From positions 1-64,000 of the forward strand of contig SVHO01000002.1 of the NCBI GenBank assembly GCA_015055725.1: DNA of 64,000 nt, in the 5' to 3' direction. The notes under the pieces are model-generated. The model was not told the DNA's origin and made no database searches. It saw nothing but the letters and a program-made list of their open reading frames with translations. This document shows positions 10,501 through 18,720 of the stretch, piece after piece (position 1 is the first letter of the stretch; every line of letters starts with the position of its first letter). This DNA comes from Clostridiales bacterium (GTDB lineage: Bacteria > Bacillota > Clostridia > Christensenellales > Borkfalkiaceae). A program made the translations under genes and the position numbers.

Positions 10501-10822
10501 AGTAATATCTAACGGCATAATCACCAAGTTGATCTAATCTTAACCAAGTTGCATAAACTGCTTTCCCGTTTGGATAAAAGACTATACCATTTGATGCTGT
10601 GTAAGTTTTCCCTTTATATTCAACTTGAATTTCCGACGGAAAATCCACTTCAGAATTCAAGTTATACTCATCGGAAAACACGCCTTGGCTAATAGTCACT
10701 TTATCAGCCAAAACGTAATTTAAACCGTTATTTTGCGTAAAAAAGAAACTCATAAAACAAGCTATTGCCAAAACGGAAAGCAAAATTATGATATTCAGTT
10801 TTATGTTTTTAATGTTTTTCAT
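7565..10822 (-). CDS. large secreted Ig-like repeat protein
   Basis: 1085 aa. An N-terminal hydrophobic segment (residues ~10-30, NIIILLSVLAIACFMSFFF) is a signal peptide or anchor; no lipobox is evident. The remainder is beta-rich: an N-terminal Ig-like domain (~40-130), a middle region that could be a LamG/concanavalin-like binding domain (~165-410), then several Ig/cadherin-like domains. The last two (~900-1085) are the clearest, each entered by an APxI motif (DTQAPLI, DSVAPTIKL). No LPXTG or SLH anchor is visible. The gene lies between the permease genes and the DUF4838 gene, with 4 nt to the latter, so it probably binds glycan at the surface for the same uptake system. This is inference. 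Confidence 0.8.
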   Translation of the reverse strand: MKNIKNIKLNIIILLSVLAIACFMSFFFTQNNGLNYVLADKVTISQGVFSDEYNLNSEVDFPSEIQVEYKGKTYTASNGIVFYPNGKAVYATWLRLDQLGDYAVRYYFDDDNGDKCIAEKTFVVTNKLYSVSTTNGSVVAVSKEQQENAEYLGNDVDVTFHKEDALIVRLAEGDTFNFTKSIDLSQVGEDGLCDLITLDYRNVNFVPNELYNPNDQTNSWKKLKVQSNIATYCIIRLSDSYDLGNYVELYCRLACPDNNSVDINSSSVGNSQKSNYYPSFTVCAVGQKRTAITAPVSKEYATYYNVTIDGEKYGLYYNNEKGGRTFSGFPLVNDHSAFTWKYDFNSNKVYIQHGTQSVLVGALSSSEVYGTNTFPGFSSGKVKLSVFMSDYVSGDKGRIDINSIGGYDGKELVENFGKLGFIDDVALPVINLDVIDTDERGIYVPLGSDYVLPTPNVVSNEAIVSSTVNVYANYGTPAQLDVAVVDGKIKIDKDRQYTAVYVVKNSAGCVGYYTLTINPVQTEKPITLNTSYAGLNTVEAGARVILPEFSLETINKQSALKVAIKAVHNNETINIDPEKRTFIPKYAGEYTIVYDCSDNVYDSVIYKYAIQSQTSNNVSFVGKFNLPRYFIKNAEYSLEAVPCFAYDKATPSPVDFSAFISYDNGQTFLPIEDYRCVEITGSNTAIIKYTCQKGNSSDQIISEPITIVDVGYGGRLAVRDYFIHDEFEAKSYSESKKTAVQYDLIAPNTNGTLKFVNAIDFSSLEFGLKIPVDRAYYERADVILTDYYDENVSYTISFIDKGGVCYVSLNGERTLASDFPFASNSNVKEIEYDVLTKIFTINDLEFSVDLSSMFTSSLCYIDVKVVNAYGDASIIIDKINGQTIRNNKYNDTQAPLISIKDFSGEYERGSVITILPPCVTDVYSTIINQNVTIKVTKDGKVLSSVDGVKLDNANAMRSYQVKLDSYGKYMVVITAFDGSDNDGDITCILSVVDSVAPTIKLNVDQNVNIKKGSTFTLKYSVSDDITAGKDIAVTIFLRDIKVNAFYTYNTNAIRFNRVGSYQVYIYAKDEAGNFAYKLVNVTVEE

Positions 10823-10851
10823 AAATATAATCCTATTTAAAATATATAATG

Positions 10852-11790
10852 TTATTCTTTAACACCGCCAACCGATATGTTGCCCATAAGTTTATTCTTA
10901 AAGATTACGAACACGATTACCATCGGCATAGCAAGTGCCATTGCTGCCGCAAAGTTGAACGGCACGTTTGCTCCACTGTTATGCTGACCACCAAAAATCA
11001 AAACTGCATATGCAAGGGTTGGATGTGTTGGAATATACAACAACGACGTGTTGTAATCGTTATACATTGCAACAAATTGAAGTAAAAATATAGTTGAAAA
11101 CGTTTTGATTGCAAGTGGTATATATATAGTAAACATAACCCTAAAATAAGATGCACCGTCAAGTTGCGCGGCTTCTGCATAAGTGTCTGAAACACCACTA
11201 AAGAATGCGTAGAATATTAAGAAATAAGTATTTTCAAAGGTAAGATTTTTTATCCACATACCCCAAATAGTGTCATATATACAAAAACGGCGCATAAGTG
11301 TTATGACTGCTGTGGTATTGCCAATCATTGGCATAACCATTTTAAGCAACACGAAGCCATATATAATTCCGCTAAATTTATATTTAAACTTTGAACACAT
11401 ATACCCCATTATGCAAGGTGCAAGCGCACCAAAAAAAGCAGAGCCACCAGCATATAAAAGAGTGTTTAACGTAAAGCCGAAAAAGTCCACGTGAGACTTG
11501 TTTACTGTTGGAATATCAAGATTCCAACCTTGATGGAAGGTCTTTTCAAAATCCTTTTCAAGTGCTGAAAAAAGGCTTGTATAATTAGTGAATATATTTC
11601 CGCCTTTCTTTTCCCAAATTTCCATATTGGGAAGTCCTAACAAGTTATCCATAAAGTCTGTTCTATATTTAAGTGACGTTAGAACGCCCCACAATAAAGA
11701 GCCGATAACACTAATTGCATAAATTGCAAGAATTAAACCAACAACTATTGCATATATGTTAATTTTAAACTTTTTTTCTCTATTTTTCAT
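10852..11790 (-). CDS. carbohydrate ABC transporter permease (MalG-like)
   Basis: 312-aa inner-membrane permease of the binding-protein-dependent CUT1 sugar transporter family. The first membrane segment is at ~10-32, with four to five more helices. The cytoplasmic EAA loop that docks the ATPase is readable (EAAQLDGASYFRVMF, ~205-220). A periplasm-side insertion (~45-100) between helices 1 and 2 is longer than usual. It follows the partner permease by 11 nt. No ATP-binding subunit is encoded in this operon, so a shared MsmX-type ATPase from elsewhere must energise the complex (inference from known CUT1 biology). Confidence 0.93.
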   Translation of the reverse strand: MKNREKKFKINIYAIVVGLILAIYAISVIGSLLWGVLTSLKYRTDFMDNLLGLPNMEIWEKKGGNIFTNYTSLFSALEKDFEKTFHQGWNLDIPTVNKSHVDFFGFTLNTLLYAGGSAFFGALAPCIMGYMCSKFKYKFSGIIYGFVLLKMVMPMIGNTTAVITLMRRFCIYDTIWGMWIKNLTFENTYFLIFYAFFSGVSDTYAEAAQLDGASYFRVMFTIYIPLAIKTFSTIFLLQFVAMYNDYNTSLLYIPTHPTLAYAVLIFGGQHNSGANVPFNFAAAMALAMPMVIVFVIFKNKLMGNISVGGVKE

Positions 11791-11801
11791 AACGTCACCC
11801 C

Positions 11802-12788
11802 TTAATTAACGCTTGGCCCGAATTTTTCAAGTAAACGCCTTACCGTAAGCGTGACGGGCAACACAACTAAAGTAATCATAACACCTATTGCTGAAATTTG
11901 AGGATAAAGTAAATAACCGTTTGAGCCACCATATTCAGCTAGACCTTGTGATTTTGCAGTTTGCAAGTAGATATAATACCCTACTGACCAAATATCTTGC
12001 GGTGCATCTATTTGAAAGAAAGTATACAAGTTCATCTGGTTGCTAAAAACAGCAGCAAGGTCAATAACAACAAAGGTGACAATAGTTGGATAAATTGACG
12101 GCAAAGTGATGTAAATAAATTCTTGCACTGTATTACAACCATCTAAATGGCAAGATTCAACTATTGATTCGTTAATACCGCTCATTGCACCACTTGCAAG
12201 TAAAATGTTTGCACCAAAACCCATCCATAAATTATAGAAAATAAGAGTGGGCAAAATTATTGAGGTTTCGTTCATTTTATCAAGAAGGCCCTTTGCCCCC
12301 GACAAGAAGGTGTACACGTCGTTAACCAAGTATCTAAAAGTCATGGTCATAACAACGGTAGAAATAATTTGCGGAAAGAAAAGAATTATCCTAAAAAATT
12401 CCGAAAGCGGAAATTTTTTATAAACGTAAAACGAAAATATAATTGAAACCGGCGTTGCAACAAACGCAATGATTGCATACATAAGAAAGCTTACGCTAAA
12501 CATATGCACGTTTTTTTGTGAAAATAAAATTGTAAGAACCTCTTCAAAATTCTCAAACCAAGAAAATTTCCCAACAGAACCTACACCAGGAACGTAAGTA
12601 TATTTGGAAAAAGCAAGCATAACGTTGCTAAAATTAACGTAGATGTAAAATATTGCAGCTTGCGCCAAAAAAGGCGATATCATCAAAATATAGAATATAA
12701 TTCTTTTGGTTTTTTCATTAAGAACTTTTTTAGGCTTAACTTCACCACTTGGCGCGGTATTCAAGTCCGAAACATTTAATGAATCCAT
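11802..12788 (-). CDS. carbohydrate ABC transporter permease (MalF/UgpA-like)
   Basis: 328-aa permease, partner of the MalG-like protein downstream. A soluble N-terminus (~1-28) precedes six predicted helices. The EAA motif is present in variant form (ESCHLDGCNTVQEFIYITLP, ~210-229). The gene starts 53 nt after the solute-binding protein gene, separated by a GU-containing hairpin, an arrangement that commonly lets the binding protein be made in excess. The ATG at 12788 has a GGAGG site (TGGAGGAAATTT). Confidence 0.93.
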   Translation of the reverse strand: MDSLNVSDLNTAPSGEVKPKKVLNEKTKRIIFYILMISPFLAQAAIFYIYVNFSNVMLAFSKYTYVPGVGSVGKFSWFENFEEVLTILFSQKNVHMFSVSFLMYAIIAFVATPVSIIFSFYVYKKFPLSEFFRIILFFPQIISTVVMTMTFRYLVNDVYTFLSGAKGLLDKMNETSIILPTLIFYNLWMGFGANILLASGAMSGINESIVESCHLDGCNTVQEFIYITLPSIYPTIVTFVVIDLAAVFSNQMNLYTFFQIDAPQDIWSVGYYIYLQTAKSQGLAEYGGSNGYLLYPQISAIGVMITLVVLPVTLTVRRLLEKFGPSVN

Positions 12789-12815
12789 AAATTTCCTCCA
12801 GTATTTTTTATAACA

Positions 12816-12834
12816 CGCATAAAATCTTTACGCG
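12816..12834 (-). other. stem-loop between binding protein and permease genes
   Basis: An 8-bp stem with one G-U pair (CGCGTAAA with TTTATGCG) and a 3-nt loop lies in the 53-nt gap. There is no strong U-run, so partial termination or protection of the upstream mRNA end is more likely than a full stop. Confidence 0.4.
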
Positions 12835-12841
12835 CATTGAA

Positions 12842-14767
12842 TTAATTTGGTGAATAATCTTTCCCTTCGTATTTTATAGGTTGACCTTCTTTTTGGTGAC
12901 CTGCAGGATAATATTGCGCCTCAGGCATTTGTCCACCGTCTGCACCAAAGAAGCCAGACCAATCGTTAATATCTTGCGTCACTGCTTCAAAGCATTTTAC
13001 TATGTCAAAATTATGATATTTCAAGAATGCTCTAATATTTCTTGACCTATCTGTAAACAAATAACTAGTTGAACCACCGTGTTTACCAAGTTCAGTATAG
13101 TGTGCTTTATATACGCTACTTGAGCCGTAAGGATATACTTTGTTTGCGCTATTTAATAATTTTGCAAAAGATTTAGTATACACAGGCGCATTTTCCGTAT
13201 GTTCGTCTTTAATTTCATAATTTAACATATATCCATAGTTTGCCTTAGTGGTAAACAAAGAAAGTTCTTCATCTGAATAAATGAAGTGGAACCAATCTTT
13301 AAGTACGCTCATAACTTCAGTATCGTTAGCATACATTGAGTTAACACAAACGAATCCGCCGTCAGGAATATAAAGAGTTATGGGTTCACCCTTTTTACTT
13401 TCAATTGTTTCAATTTCCGTAGTGACAGATTGATTTGTTCCATCAACTGACGTGAAGATGTTTACAGGTAAACTCATCCAAGGTGTTTCACGCTCAGCAA
13501 AAGGAATTTTATCACCGTAGAAAATTTCGTAATCTTCATAGTTCTCTCTTATACGACTTTCGTTTGCCCAATATGAATTTTCAATTAACATACCAACTCT
13601 ATCTTTATTGCGATGCACACTGCTTAAGAAATGATATTGCGTTGCAGCAGCACCAGTGACTTCTTTATACCATTCGTTTTGTTCAGCAAGTTGCATAAAT
13701 GCAAACGCATAGTATTTTTCAACGGTATGAGATAAATAATAACCAAATTCTTCGTCAATTTTGACTCTTGCAGTAATAGGCTTTTTAACCCCTTCAAGAC
13801 CATTTTCACCAGGGAACAAATCTTCATCAGAATAACCAACAACAACGTCAACACCAGTGCTATAAAAATCTTTCAATGCTTTACCGTTTTCATAACCAAG
13901 CAAAGATACGTATAACGCTTCAACGAAATAGTTTATATAAAATGCTGGGTCGTTAGTTATAGCCAAGGGGTATATACTGTTGTCAGCCAAGTTTTCACAA
14001 AGGGCAATAAGTTCGTATAATGATGATGGCAAACCATCGTCTTCAGTATTTGGCAAGCCGTCAGGACCAACTGACCTTGAACCTAAATCTTTAGTAAACT
14101 TAAAGTCATAGCCTTCACCTAAAACCGCACTGCTAAACAACGTAGTGATGATTTCGTCGTCATCTTCATCGCTAACTTGAGCGTCGGGTTTAGCAAAGAA
14201 ATACCCTTCTTTTTCAAAAAGGTCTTTATCATATGAAAGTCCGCCGTATGCTTCATATGATGGCAAACCATAATATCCCGATGGAATAGCCGAATCTTTA
14301 GAATCGTCAAGACGGAACCTATATCTTATAGCTTCAGGGATTTTGTCTTCAATGCTTTTACCATCTGCTTCAATATTACTAGTCATAATATCGTCAATGT
14401 TTGCAATCCAGCCTTTTGATGCTGAAACGTCTGTAGGATTGTATCCGTCCCCTGTATATATAACGTGATAACCATCGTTTACAATACCCTGTCCTATTCC
14501 AACGTCTGTGCCAGGCATTTCAATTTTAACTTTTACGCCTTCTTTGCCTTCGGCATAACTATCGGTTTCGTGCAAAGCATTAAACCTTTTTGCTTGGTCC
14601 TCCAATAAATCTTTACCATACGCATTGTCACTAACTACAATGCGAATTACCGTTTTGTCACCCTCGTCACCAGACGGTGCAGAGCAGGCAACAACACCAA
14701 AAGACATAAATAAGCACAAAGCAAGTGATATAAACGTCTTAAACCATTTGAATGTTCTGTTTTTCAT
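12842..14767 (-). CDS. extracellular solute-binding lipoprotein
   Basis: 641 aa, longer than the roughly 430 aa of ordinary CUT1 sugar-binding proteins. The signal peptide ends in FGVVAC, so the mature protein is lipid-anchored at Cys ~28. After a Ser/Gly/Glu linker a solute-binding alpha/beta lobe begins (VIRIVVSDNAYGKDLLEDQAKRF is split here: VIRIVVSDN then KDLLEDQAKRF). A readable hinge region follows, with YYGLPSYEAYGGLSYDKDLF split as YGLPSYEAYGG and LSYDKDLF (~170-190). Insertions near 200-260 and 360-420 account for the extra length, suggesting a large oligosaccharide ligand. The ligand cannot be named. It is encoded between the intracellular hydrolase and the two permeases. Confidence 0.9.
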   Translation of the reverse strand: MKNRTFKWFKTFISLALCLFMSFGVVACSAPSGDEGDKTVIRIVVSDNAYGKDLLEDQAKRFNALHETDSYAEGKEGVKVKIEMPGTDVGIGQGIVNDGYHVIYTGDGYNPTDVSASKGWIANIDDIMTSNIEADGKSIEDKIPEAIRYRFRLDDSKDSAIPSGYYGLPSYEAYGGLSYDKDLFEKEGYFFAKPDAQVSDEDDDEIITTLFSSAVLGEGYDFKFTKDLGSRSVGPDGLPNTEDDGLPSSLYELIALCENLADNSIYPLAITNDPAFYINYFVEALYVSLLGYENGKALKDFYSTGVDVVVGYSDEDLFPGENGLEGVKKPITARVKIDEEFGYYLSHTVEKYYAFAFMQLAEQNEWYKEVTGAAATQYHFLSSVHRNKDRVGMLIENSYWANESRIRENYEDYEIFYGDKIPFAERETPWMSLPVNIFTSVDGTNQSVTTEIETIESKKGEPITLYIPDGGFVCVNSMYANDTEVMSVLKDWFHFIYSDEELSLFTTKANYGYMLNYEIKDEHTENAPVYTKSFAKLLNSANKVYPYGSSSVYKAHYTELGKHGGSTSYLFTDRSRNIRAFLKYHNFDIVKCFEAVTQDINDWSGFFGADGGQMPEAQYYPAGHQKEGQPIKYEGKDYSPN

Positions 14768-14818
14768 ATAACATCTCCTTAAATTTATTTTATTTTTATA
14801 TTTAACGCATGAGCGTTA

Positions 14819-17503
14819 TTATTTTATCCAGCCAAAGTCGTTTGGTGACAACAGGCATTTACCAAGCGTATAACAAGGTTCGTTGTCAACACACCACCTT
14901 GCCCCGTCATAGGTTGTTATTAAAAACTTATAAGGCAATTTAATGAAAGAACTTTCGTCTTTTTTGATACGAGCAATAACGTGCAAATTATTTTCACCTG
15001 ACAAGTTTTCAACTTTCCACTTTAAAAGTTCTTCTTCTCTATTTTCATCAAGTAAGGATTGATGCCCCGCTTCTATAAACGGAACTATCTTTCCGTCAGC
15101 CCTAATAACTAAGGTCGGCTCAGGAAAGAAAAGGCGGAATTCGTTGTCAATGCAGAAATTTTGTTTTTTATTGCTTTTAATTTCAATTTCTATATATTCG
15201 CCAACGGCTATCCTAAACTTACTTTCATTATCGTCAAGATAACCCCACTCGGCACTATCTAAGCCATTTAAGCCTGCCTTAATCGATTGATGCTCGTCTC
15301 CACCGTAATATGAAAGTGGGATAAGCCCTTTTTCTATGCGCTCTTTCACCTTAGGAAATTCAGTCTCTAAAAGGCCTTTTAATTTTTCAACCCTAGATTT
15401 TAGTTTTTCTGGGAAAAATTTATATCCTTCTGCTTCAGAATGATAACCAAGCCTATTATCGCTTTCGCAAAGAGGTATCATTTTTACGCTGTTTTTTATC
15501 TCTTCTTTAACCAAAACTATCATTTGGTTAAGAATTTCATTTAGATTACCTGTTTGATAACCCAATTTATCACGCAGTTGATAAAATCTTAAAACGTTTC
15601 TTCCGCTTTCAAACAACACGCCAAGTGCTTTTGCGACCGAAAGTTGTTCGTTTTTAGGATTATTCCATTCAGTTGTCTTAGCAAGAATTTCTAACCCCTT
15701 TTGCCAATTTTCACAAAGAATATTTGAAAGTTCAATTGCTTCGTCTATCGTATGCCCCTTAAACAAACACTCGCCTATCCTGTCACCGTTAGGAACGTCT
15801 TGCAACTGCCACGACCTTGAAAGCGGTTTATTCTTTGGTAATAACGATAATTCCCACACAACCCCGTCATGCATCGGGCCGTAGTAGTTAAACATAACGT
15901 TCACGGGATAATTCGAATATGCTTTTTCAAAATAATCCCAAGCAAGCGCAACCTTTTGGGCGTCTTGCTCACTCCAATAAAGTGACGCAAGTTTAAGCAA
16001 AAAATCTTCTTTGGTCAAAAAGTCGTTTTTTGCGCAAAGCAGTCCAACAGCCTTGCTCATTAAACACGGGTAGTTGCCAAAAAGCCAACTCTCCATCACG
16101 CCCGAAACCCCTTGTCTTTTTGCGCTTATAATCTTATCATATATAATTCCAGGAACTGGTATATATGGAACGGTTGCCAATTCATGTGAACAGCAAACCT
16201 GCATTTTTGCATAAATCTTTTTTTCTTGTTGAACGGCCTTTCTAGCGGTGAATTTAAACATTTCAGAAGGGCCCGTATAAGATAAGTAATAATCTAATGC
16301 AAACCGCTTTTTGCCAAGTTGAACCACCCTGCCGTCGTCTTCATAGTTTTGTAGCATAACAACGTTATCAGGGCATTTATCTACGTATTCACCAATAACG
16401 TCTAATGGTTGTCCCCTATGTCCGTAAGTCCAACTTATAAATTCAACTTGACTATTTGCGCTGTCAATAGCGTTTTTAATAATCTTCGCCGTGTGCGTGA
16501 CTATTTCCATTTGCGATTTGTCCGCACAGTGTGGGCAATCGTTGTGCCACGCCCCTTCTAAATCGGGCCACGTGTTCCCACACGACGTGACGCGTTCACC
16601 AAAAGTTATATCAATTATTCCGCCAAGATTTTTTGCGCTTTTAACCACGTTTTGTATGGCTTCGGTTAAATAACCTTTCCCAAACTCCGTGTACGTGCAA
16701 AAACCTTTTGGACCACGGTTATCGTTTCCAGCAACTTGCGGATATTTCTTTTCAATTCCAGGGTATCTATTTTTTATCGTCGGCTCGTCTAACGACATTG
16801 GCGCGATAATAAGTAAATAAACTTTAATCCCGTATAAAGCACACTTGTCAATTATGCGGTTAAGTTTGTTTATTCTTTTTTCAGAATCTTGACCGAATTC
16901 TTTAATATAAGAAGATTTAGCAAGTTGGTCTAAATCCGCATAAACCCAAACGGCGTTAGCCCCGTCACGCATAAGTCTATCTAAATAAGCGTCTGGATAA
17001 TAATCAACGTCATCATCAAGTTCGGCTAAATTTTTAGGTGGACGATTTATAGGCGCAAAAAAGCACCTTGCAAGCCTTACTTCTAAATCAAACTCTTTAT
17101 AAGCCTTTTCAATTTTCAGAAACCCACCGTTAATTAAAATCTGGTCTTGTATATAAACGAGTGCACGCCTTATTCCGCTAACACCACACGCACTTATTGA
17201 GCATCTCTCTTCGTCAATGCAATAAGTAAAACTTTCAGTATCTTCCCCAACTGTCTTAACAAGCAAAATTGGATAAGACTTGCCGTTTAAATCGTTTTCT
17301 TCTAAAAAGGCGTTAAAATTATCAAATGATTTTTCAAGCAATTTTTCATCCGAAAAGTCAGCAGTTTGAAGAAAAGCACCGCTTAAACGTATAAACCCTT
17401 TCTTTTCGATTGAGGCATGAAGCAATTTCGGAACGTAAAAATTCTCTAAATCTTTTTGAAAGTTTTTTTGTGGTTGTTTGTTAAAGAATTCGTCAATTTT
17501 CAA
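14819..17503 (-). CDS. glycoside hydrolase-like protein (GH20/GH67 superfamily fold)
   Basis: 894 aa with no signal peptide, hence probably cytoplasmic. Residues ~1-130 resemble the small domain preceding the barrel in GH20 and alpha-glucuronidase families (SACGVSGIRRALVYIQDQI, ~105-123). A barrel follows (~135-480) with YLDRLMRDGANAVWVYAD, DITFGERVTSCGNTWPD and NDCPHCADKSQ. The C-terminal third is alpha-helical then beta (~740-890). I cannot identify the catalytic acids and do not name a substrate. The first codon is TTG, with AAGGTG upstream and no usable ATG near. This is the first gene of the AraC-controlled transporter operon and likely degrades the imported oligosaccharide. Confidence 0.75.
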   Translation of the reverse strand: MKIDEFFNKQPQKNFQKDLENFYVPKLLHASIEKKGFIRLSGAFLQTADFSDEKLLEKSFDNFNAFLEENDLNGKSYPILLVKTVGEDTESFTYCIDEERCSISACGVSGIRRALVYIQDQILINGGFLKIEKAYKEFDLEVRLARCFFAPINRPPKNLAELDDDVDYYPDAYLDRLMRDGANAVWVYADLDQLAKSSYIKEFGQDSEKRINKLNRIIDKCALYGIKVYLLIIAPMSLDEPTIKNRYPGIEKKYPQVAGNDNRGPKGFCTYTEFGKGYLTEAIQNVVKSAKNLGGIIDITFGERVTSCGNTWPDLEGAWHNDCPHCADKSQMEIVTHTAKIIKNAIDSANSQVEFISWTYGHRGQPLDVIGEYVDKCPDNVVMLQNYEDDGRVVQLGKKRFALDYYLSYTGPSEMFKFTARKAVQQEKKIYAKMQVCCSHELATVPYIPVPGIIYDKIISAKRQGVSGVMESWLFGNYPCLMSKAVGLLCAKNDFLTKEDFLLKLASLYWSEQDAQKVALAWDYFEKAYSNYPVNVMFNYYGPMHDGVVWELSLLPKNKPLSRSWQLQDVPNGDRIGECLFKGHTIDEAIELSNILCENWQKGLEILAKTTEWNNPKNEQLSVAKALGVLFESGRNVLRFYQLRDKLGYQTGNLNEILNQMIVLVKEEIKNSVKMIPLCESDNRLGYHSEAEGYKFFPEKLKSRVEKLKGLLETEFPKVKERIEKGLIPLSYYGGDEHQSIKAGLNGLDSAEWGYLDDNESKFRIAVGEYIEIEIKSNKKQNFCIDNEFRLFFPEPTLVIRADGKIVPFIEAGHQSLLDENREEELLKWKVENLSGENNLHVIARIKKDESSFIKLPYKFLITTYDGARWCVDNEPCYTLGKCLLSPNDFGWIK

Positions 17504-17712
17504 AAGTACGACACCTTCGCTTTTTTCAACTTTTAATAAACATTGAAAAATTTATTTATAGTTTCGTTATGTTAAACAATTTAAGTTTTTATTTTCTTTT
17601 TAAGTAAAAAACAACAAATTGTTAAAAGTTAACCGCGCATAGCGAACTTTTACATAATATATGTATTTAAATGTTTACATACTACGCACCTATAATAATA
17701 AGTGTCATAAAA

Positions 17713-17741
17713 ATTATAGCAAAAAGCGTGTTTGTTGTACA
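17713..17741 (-). promoter_or_regulatory. promoter of hydrolase/ABC transporter operon
   Basis: On the minus strand: TGTACA, 17 nt, TATAAT (-10 at 17713-17718). The weak -35 overlaps the proximal AraC half-site by 2 bp, the layout expected of an activator-dependent promoter. Confidence 0.65.
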
Positions 17742-17776
17742 TATGCTCACTTACTTAAAATATGTGTTTATTTACT
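17740..17776. promoter_or_regulatory. tandem AraC-type operator, copy 1
   Basis: Two 16-bp half-sites lie 21 bp apart on the plus strand: CATATGCTCACTTACT (17740) and TATGTGTTTATTTACT (17761), 10/16 identical. They match the pairs at 20089/20110 and 21404/21425. The proximal copy abuts the -35 of the hydrolase operon. The distal copy ends 29 bp before the -35 of the AraC gene. Confidence 0.65.
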
Positions 17777-17805
17777 TTTTTAGCAATTATTTTTTAACTT
17801 AAGTC

Positions 17806-17834
17806 TTGACAGAAAGAACTCTATTCGTTATAAT
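17806..17834 (+). promoter_or_regulatory. sigma-A promoter of the AraC-family gene
   Basis: TTGACA, 17 nt, TATAAT: a full consensus match. The predicted start of transcription is about 20 nt before the AraC Shine-Dalgarno, so the regulator should be made at a steady basal level. Confidence 0.8.
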
Positions 17835-17863
17835 TGTTTTAAAAATATTTTAGGAGTGGAAAA

Positions 17864-18712
17864 ATGGCTTCAATGTATTCAAAGTATAATTTCGGTATGT
17901 TTAACCCCACCAACACCTTAAAATGCATACACATTATGGATATCGGGTATCACGATCACAGCGTAGTTAAAGCATATACTGACAAGCCAAGAAAATCTTT
18001 TTATTCAAGCTTTCACATTATTTTAGATGGAGAAGGCACTTTGGATTTCGGAAACAAAGTCTATCCTTTATCTAAGGGTTCGGTTTTCTACTTACCGCCT
18101 TACGAACCTTTCCTTTATTTGCCATCTGCTAACAATCCGTATAAATTCGTTTGGATTGGCTTTGACGGAGATGAAATAAACGCTCTTTTACAAAAGAAAG
18201 GCATTAACCAAAACAACCCTATTCTAAATATTAAAAACACTAAGAAAATGTTGACGTTGGTTGATGATTTTATCGAACACAACAGCCAAAAAAACGTCAC
18301 CGAAGAAAAAATGCTCTCTTTTTTCTTTTCTTTTATACATTGCGTTCAATCACCAAAAAACACCACCAAAACCGCACATGCTTCAAACAACGTTGAGGCG
18401 ATAAAACGCTTGATAAGTCAAAACTATATGCATCACAACTTCACAATTCAATCAATTGCAAGCATTATGCACGTTAGCCACTCATGGCTTTGTGCAACTT
18501 TTAAGCGTGAAACTGGAACTTCTATGCACGAATATCTTATTAGCGTTAGACTTGGGCATTCAGCCGAACTTCTAACAAAGAGCAACCTTTCTATTAACGA
18601 AATTTCTTATACTTGTGGTTTTAACGATGCCCTTTATTTTTCTGCAGCATTTAAAAAGTCCTACAACGTTTCACCTCAAAATTACCGCAAAGCTTATAAG
18701 AGAGACAATTAA
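17864..18712 (+). CDS. AraC-family transcriptional regulator
   Basis: 282 aa. The N-terminal half is a cupin-type ligand-binding domain (GEGTLDFGNKVYPLSKGSVFYLPP split as GEGTLDFGN and LSKGSVFYLPP, ~45-75). The C-terminal ~100 residues carry two helix-turn-helix motifs: FTIQSIASIMHVSHSWLCATF in two parts (~190-212) and LSINEISYTCGF with YFSAAFKKSYNVSPQNYR (~240-275). The family usually senses a sugar and activates sugar-use genes by binding direct repeats about 21 bp apart. It is divergent from the hydrolase operon and convergent (8 nt) with the GH28-like gene. Three matching tandem operators nearby make it the likely regulator of all three units. Confidence 0.95.
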   Translation: MASMYSKYNFGMFNPTNTLKCIHIMDIGYHDHSVVKAYTDKPRKSFYSSFHIILDGEGTLDFGNKVYPLSKGSVFYLPPYEPFLYLPSANNPYKFVWIGFDGDEINALLQKKGINQNNPILNIKNTKKMLTLVDDFIEHNSQKNVTEEKMLSFFFSFIHCVQSPKNTTKTAHASNNVEAIKRLISQNYMHHNFTIQSIASIMHVSHSWLCATFKRETGTSMHEYLISVRLGHSAELLTKSNLSINEISYTCGFNDALYFSAAFKKSYNVSPQNYRKAYKRDN

Positions 18713-18720
18713 TTAAACAA

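Larger units (their letters stand above)
17504..17863. promoter_or_regulatory. divergent control region between hydrolase operon and AraC gene
   Basis: This 360-bp gap holds no gene. It contains the AraC-gene promoter (plus), the hydrolase-operon promoter (minus) and a tandem operator between them. The minus-strand leader is about 200 nt from the predicted start of transcription to the TTG codon. It can form small A/U hairpins (for example AAAAGTT with AACTTTT), but I see no recognisable riboswitch. Confidence 0.7.
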
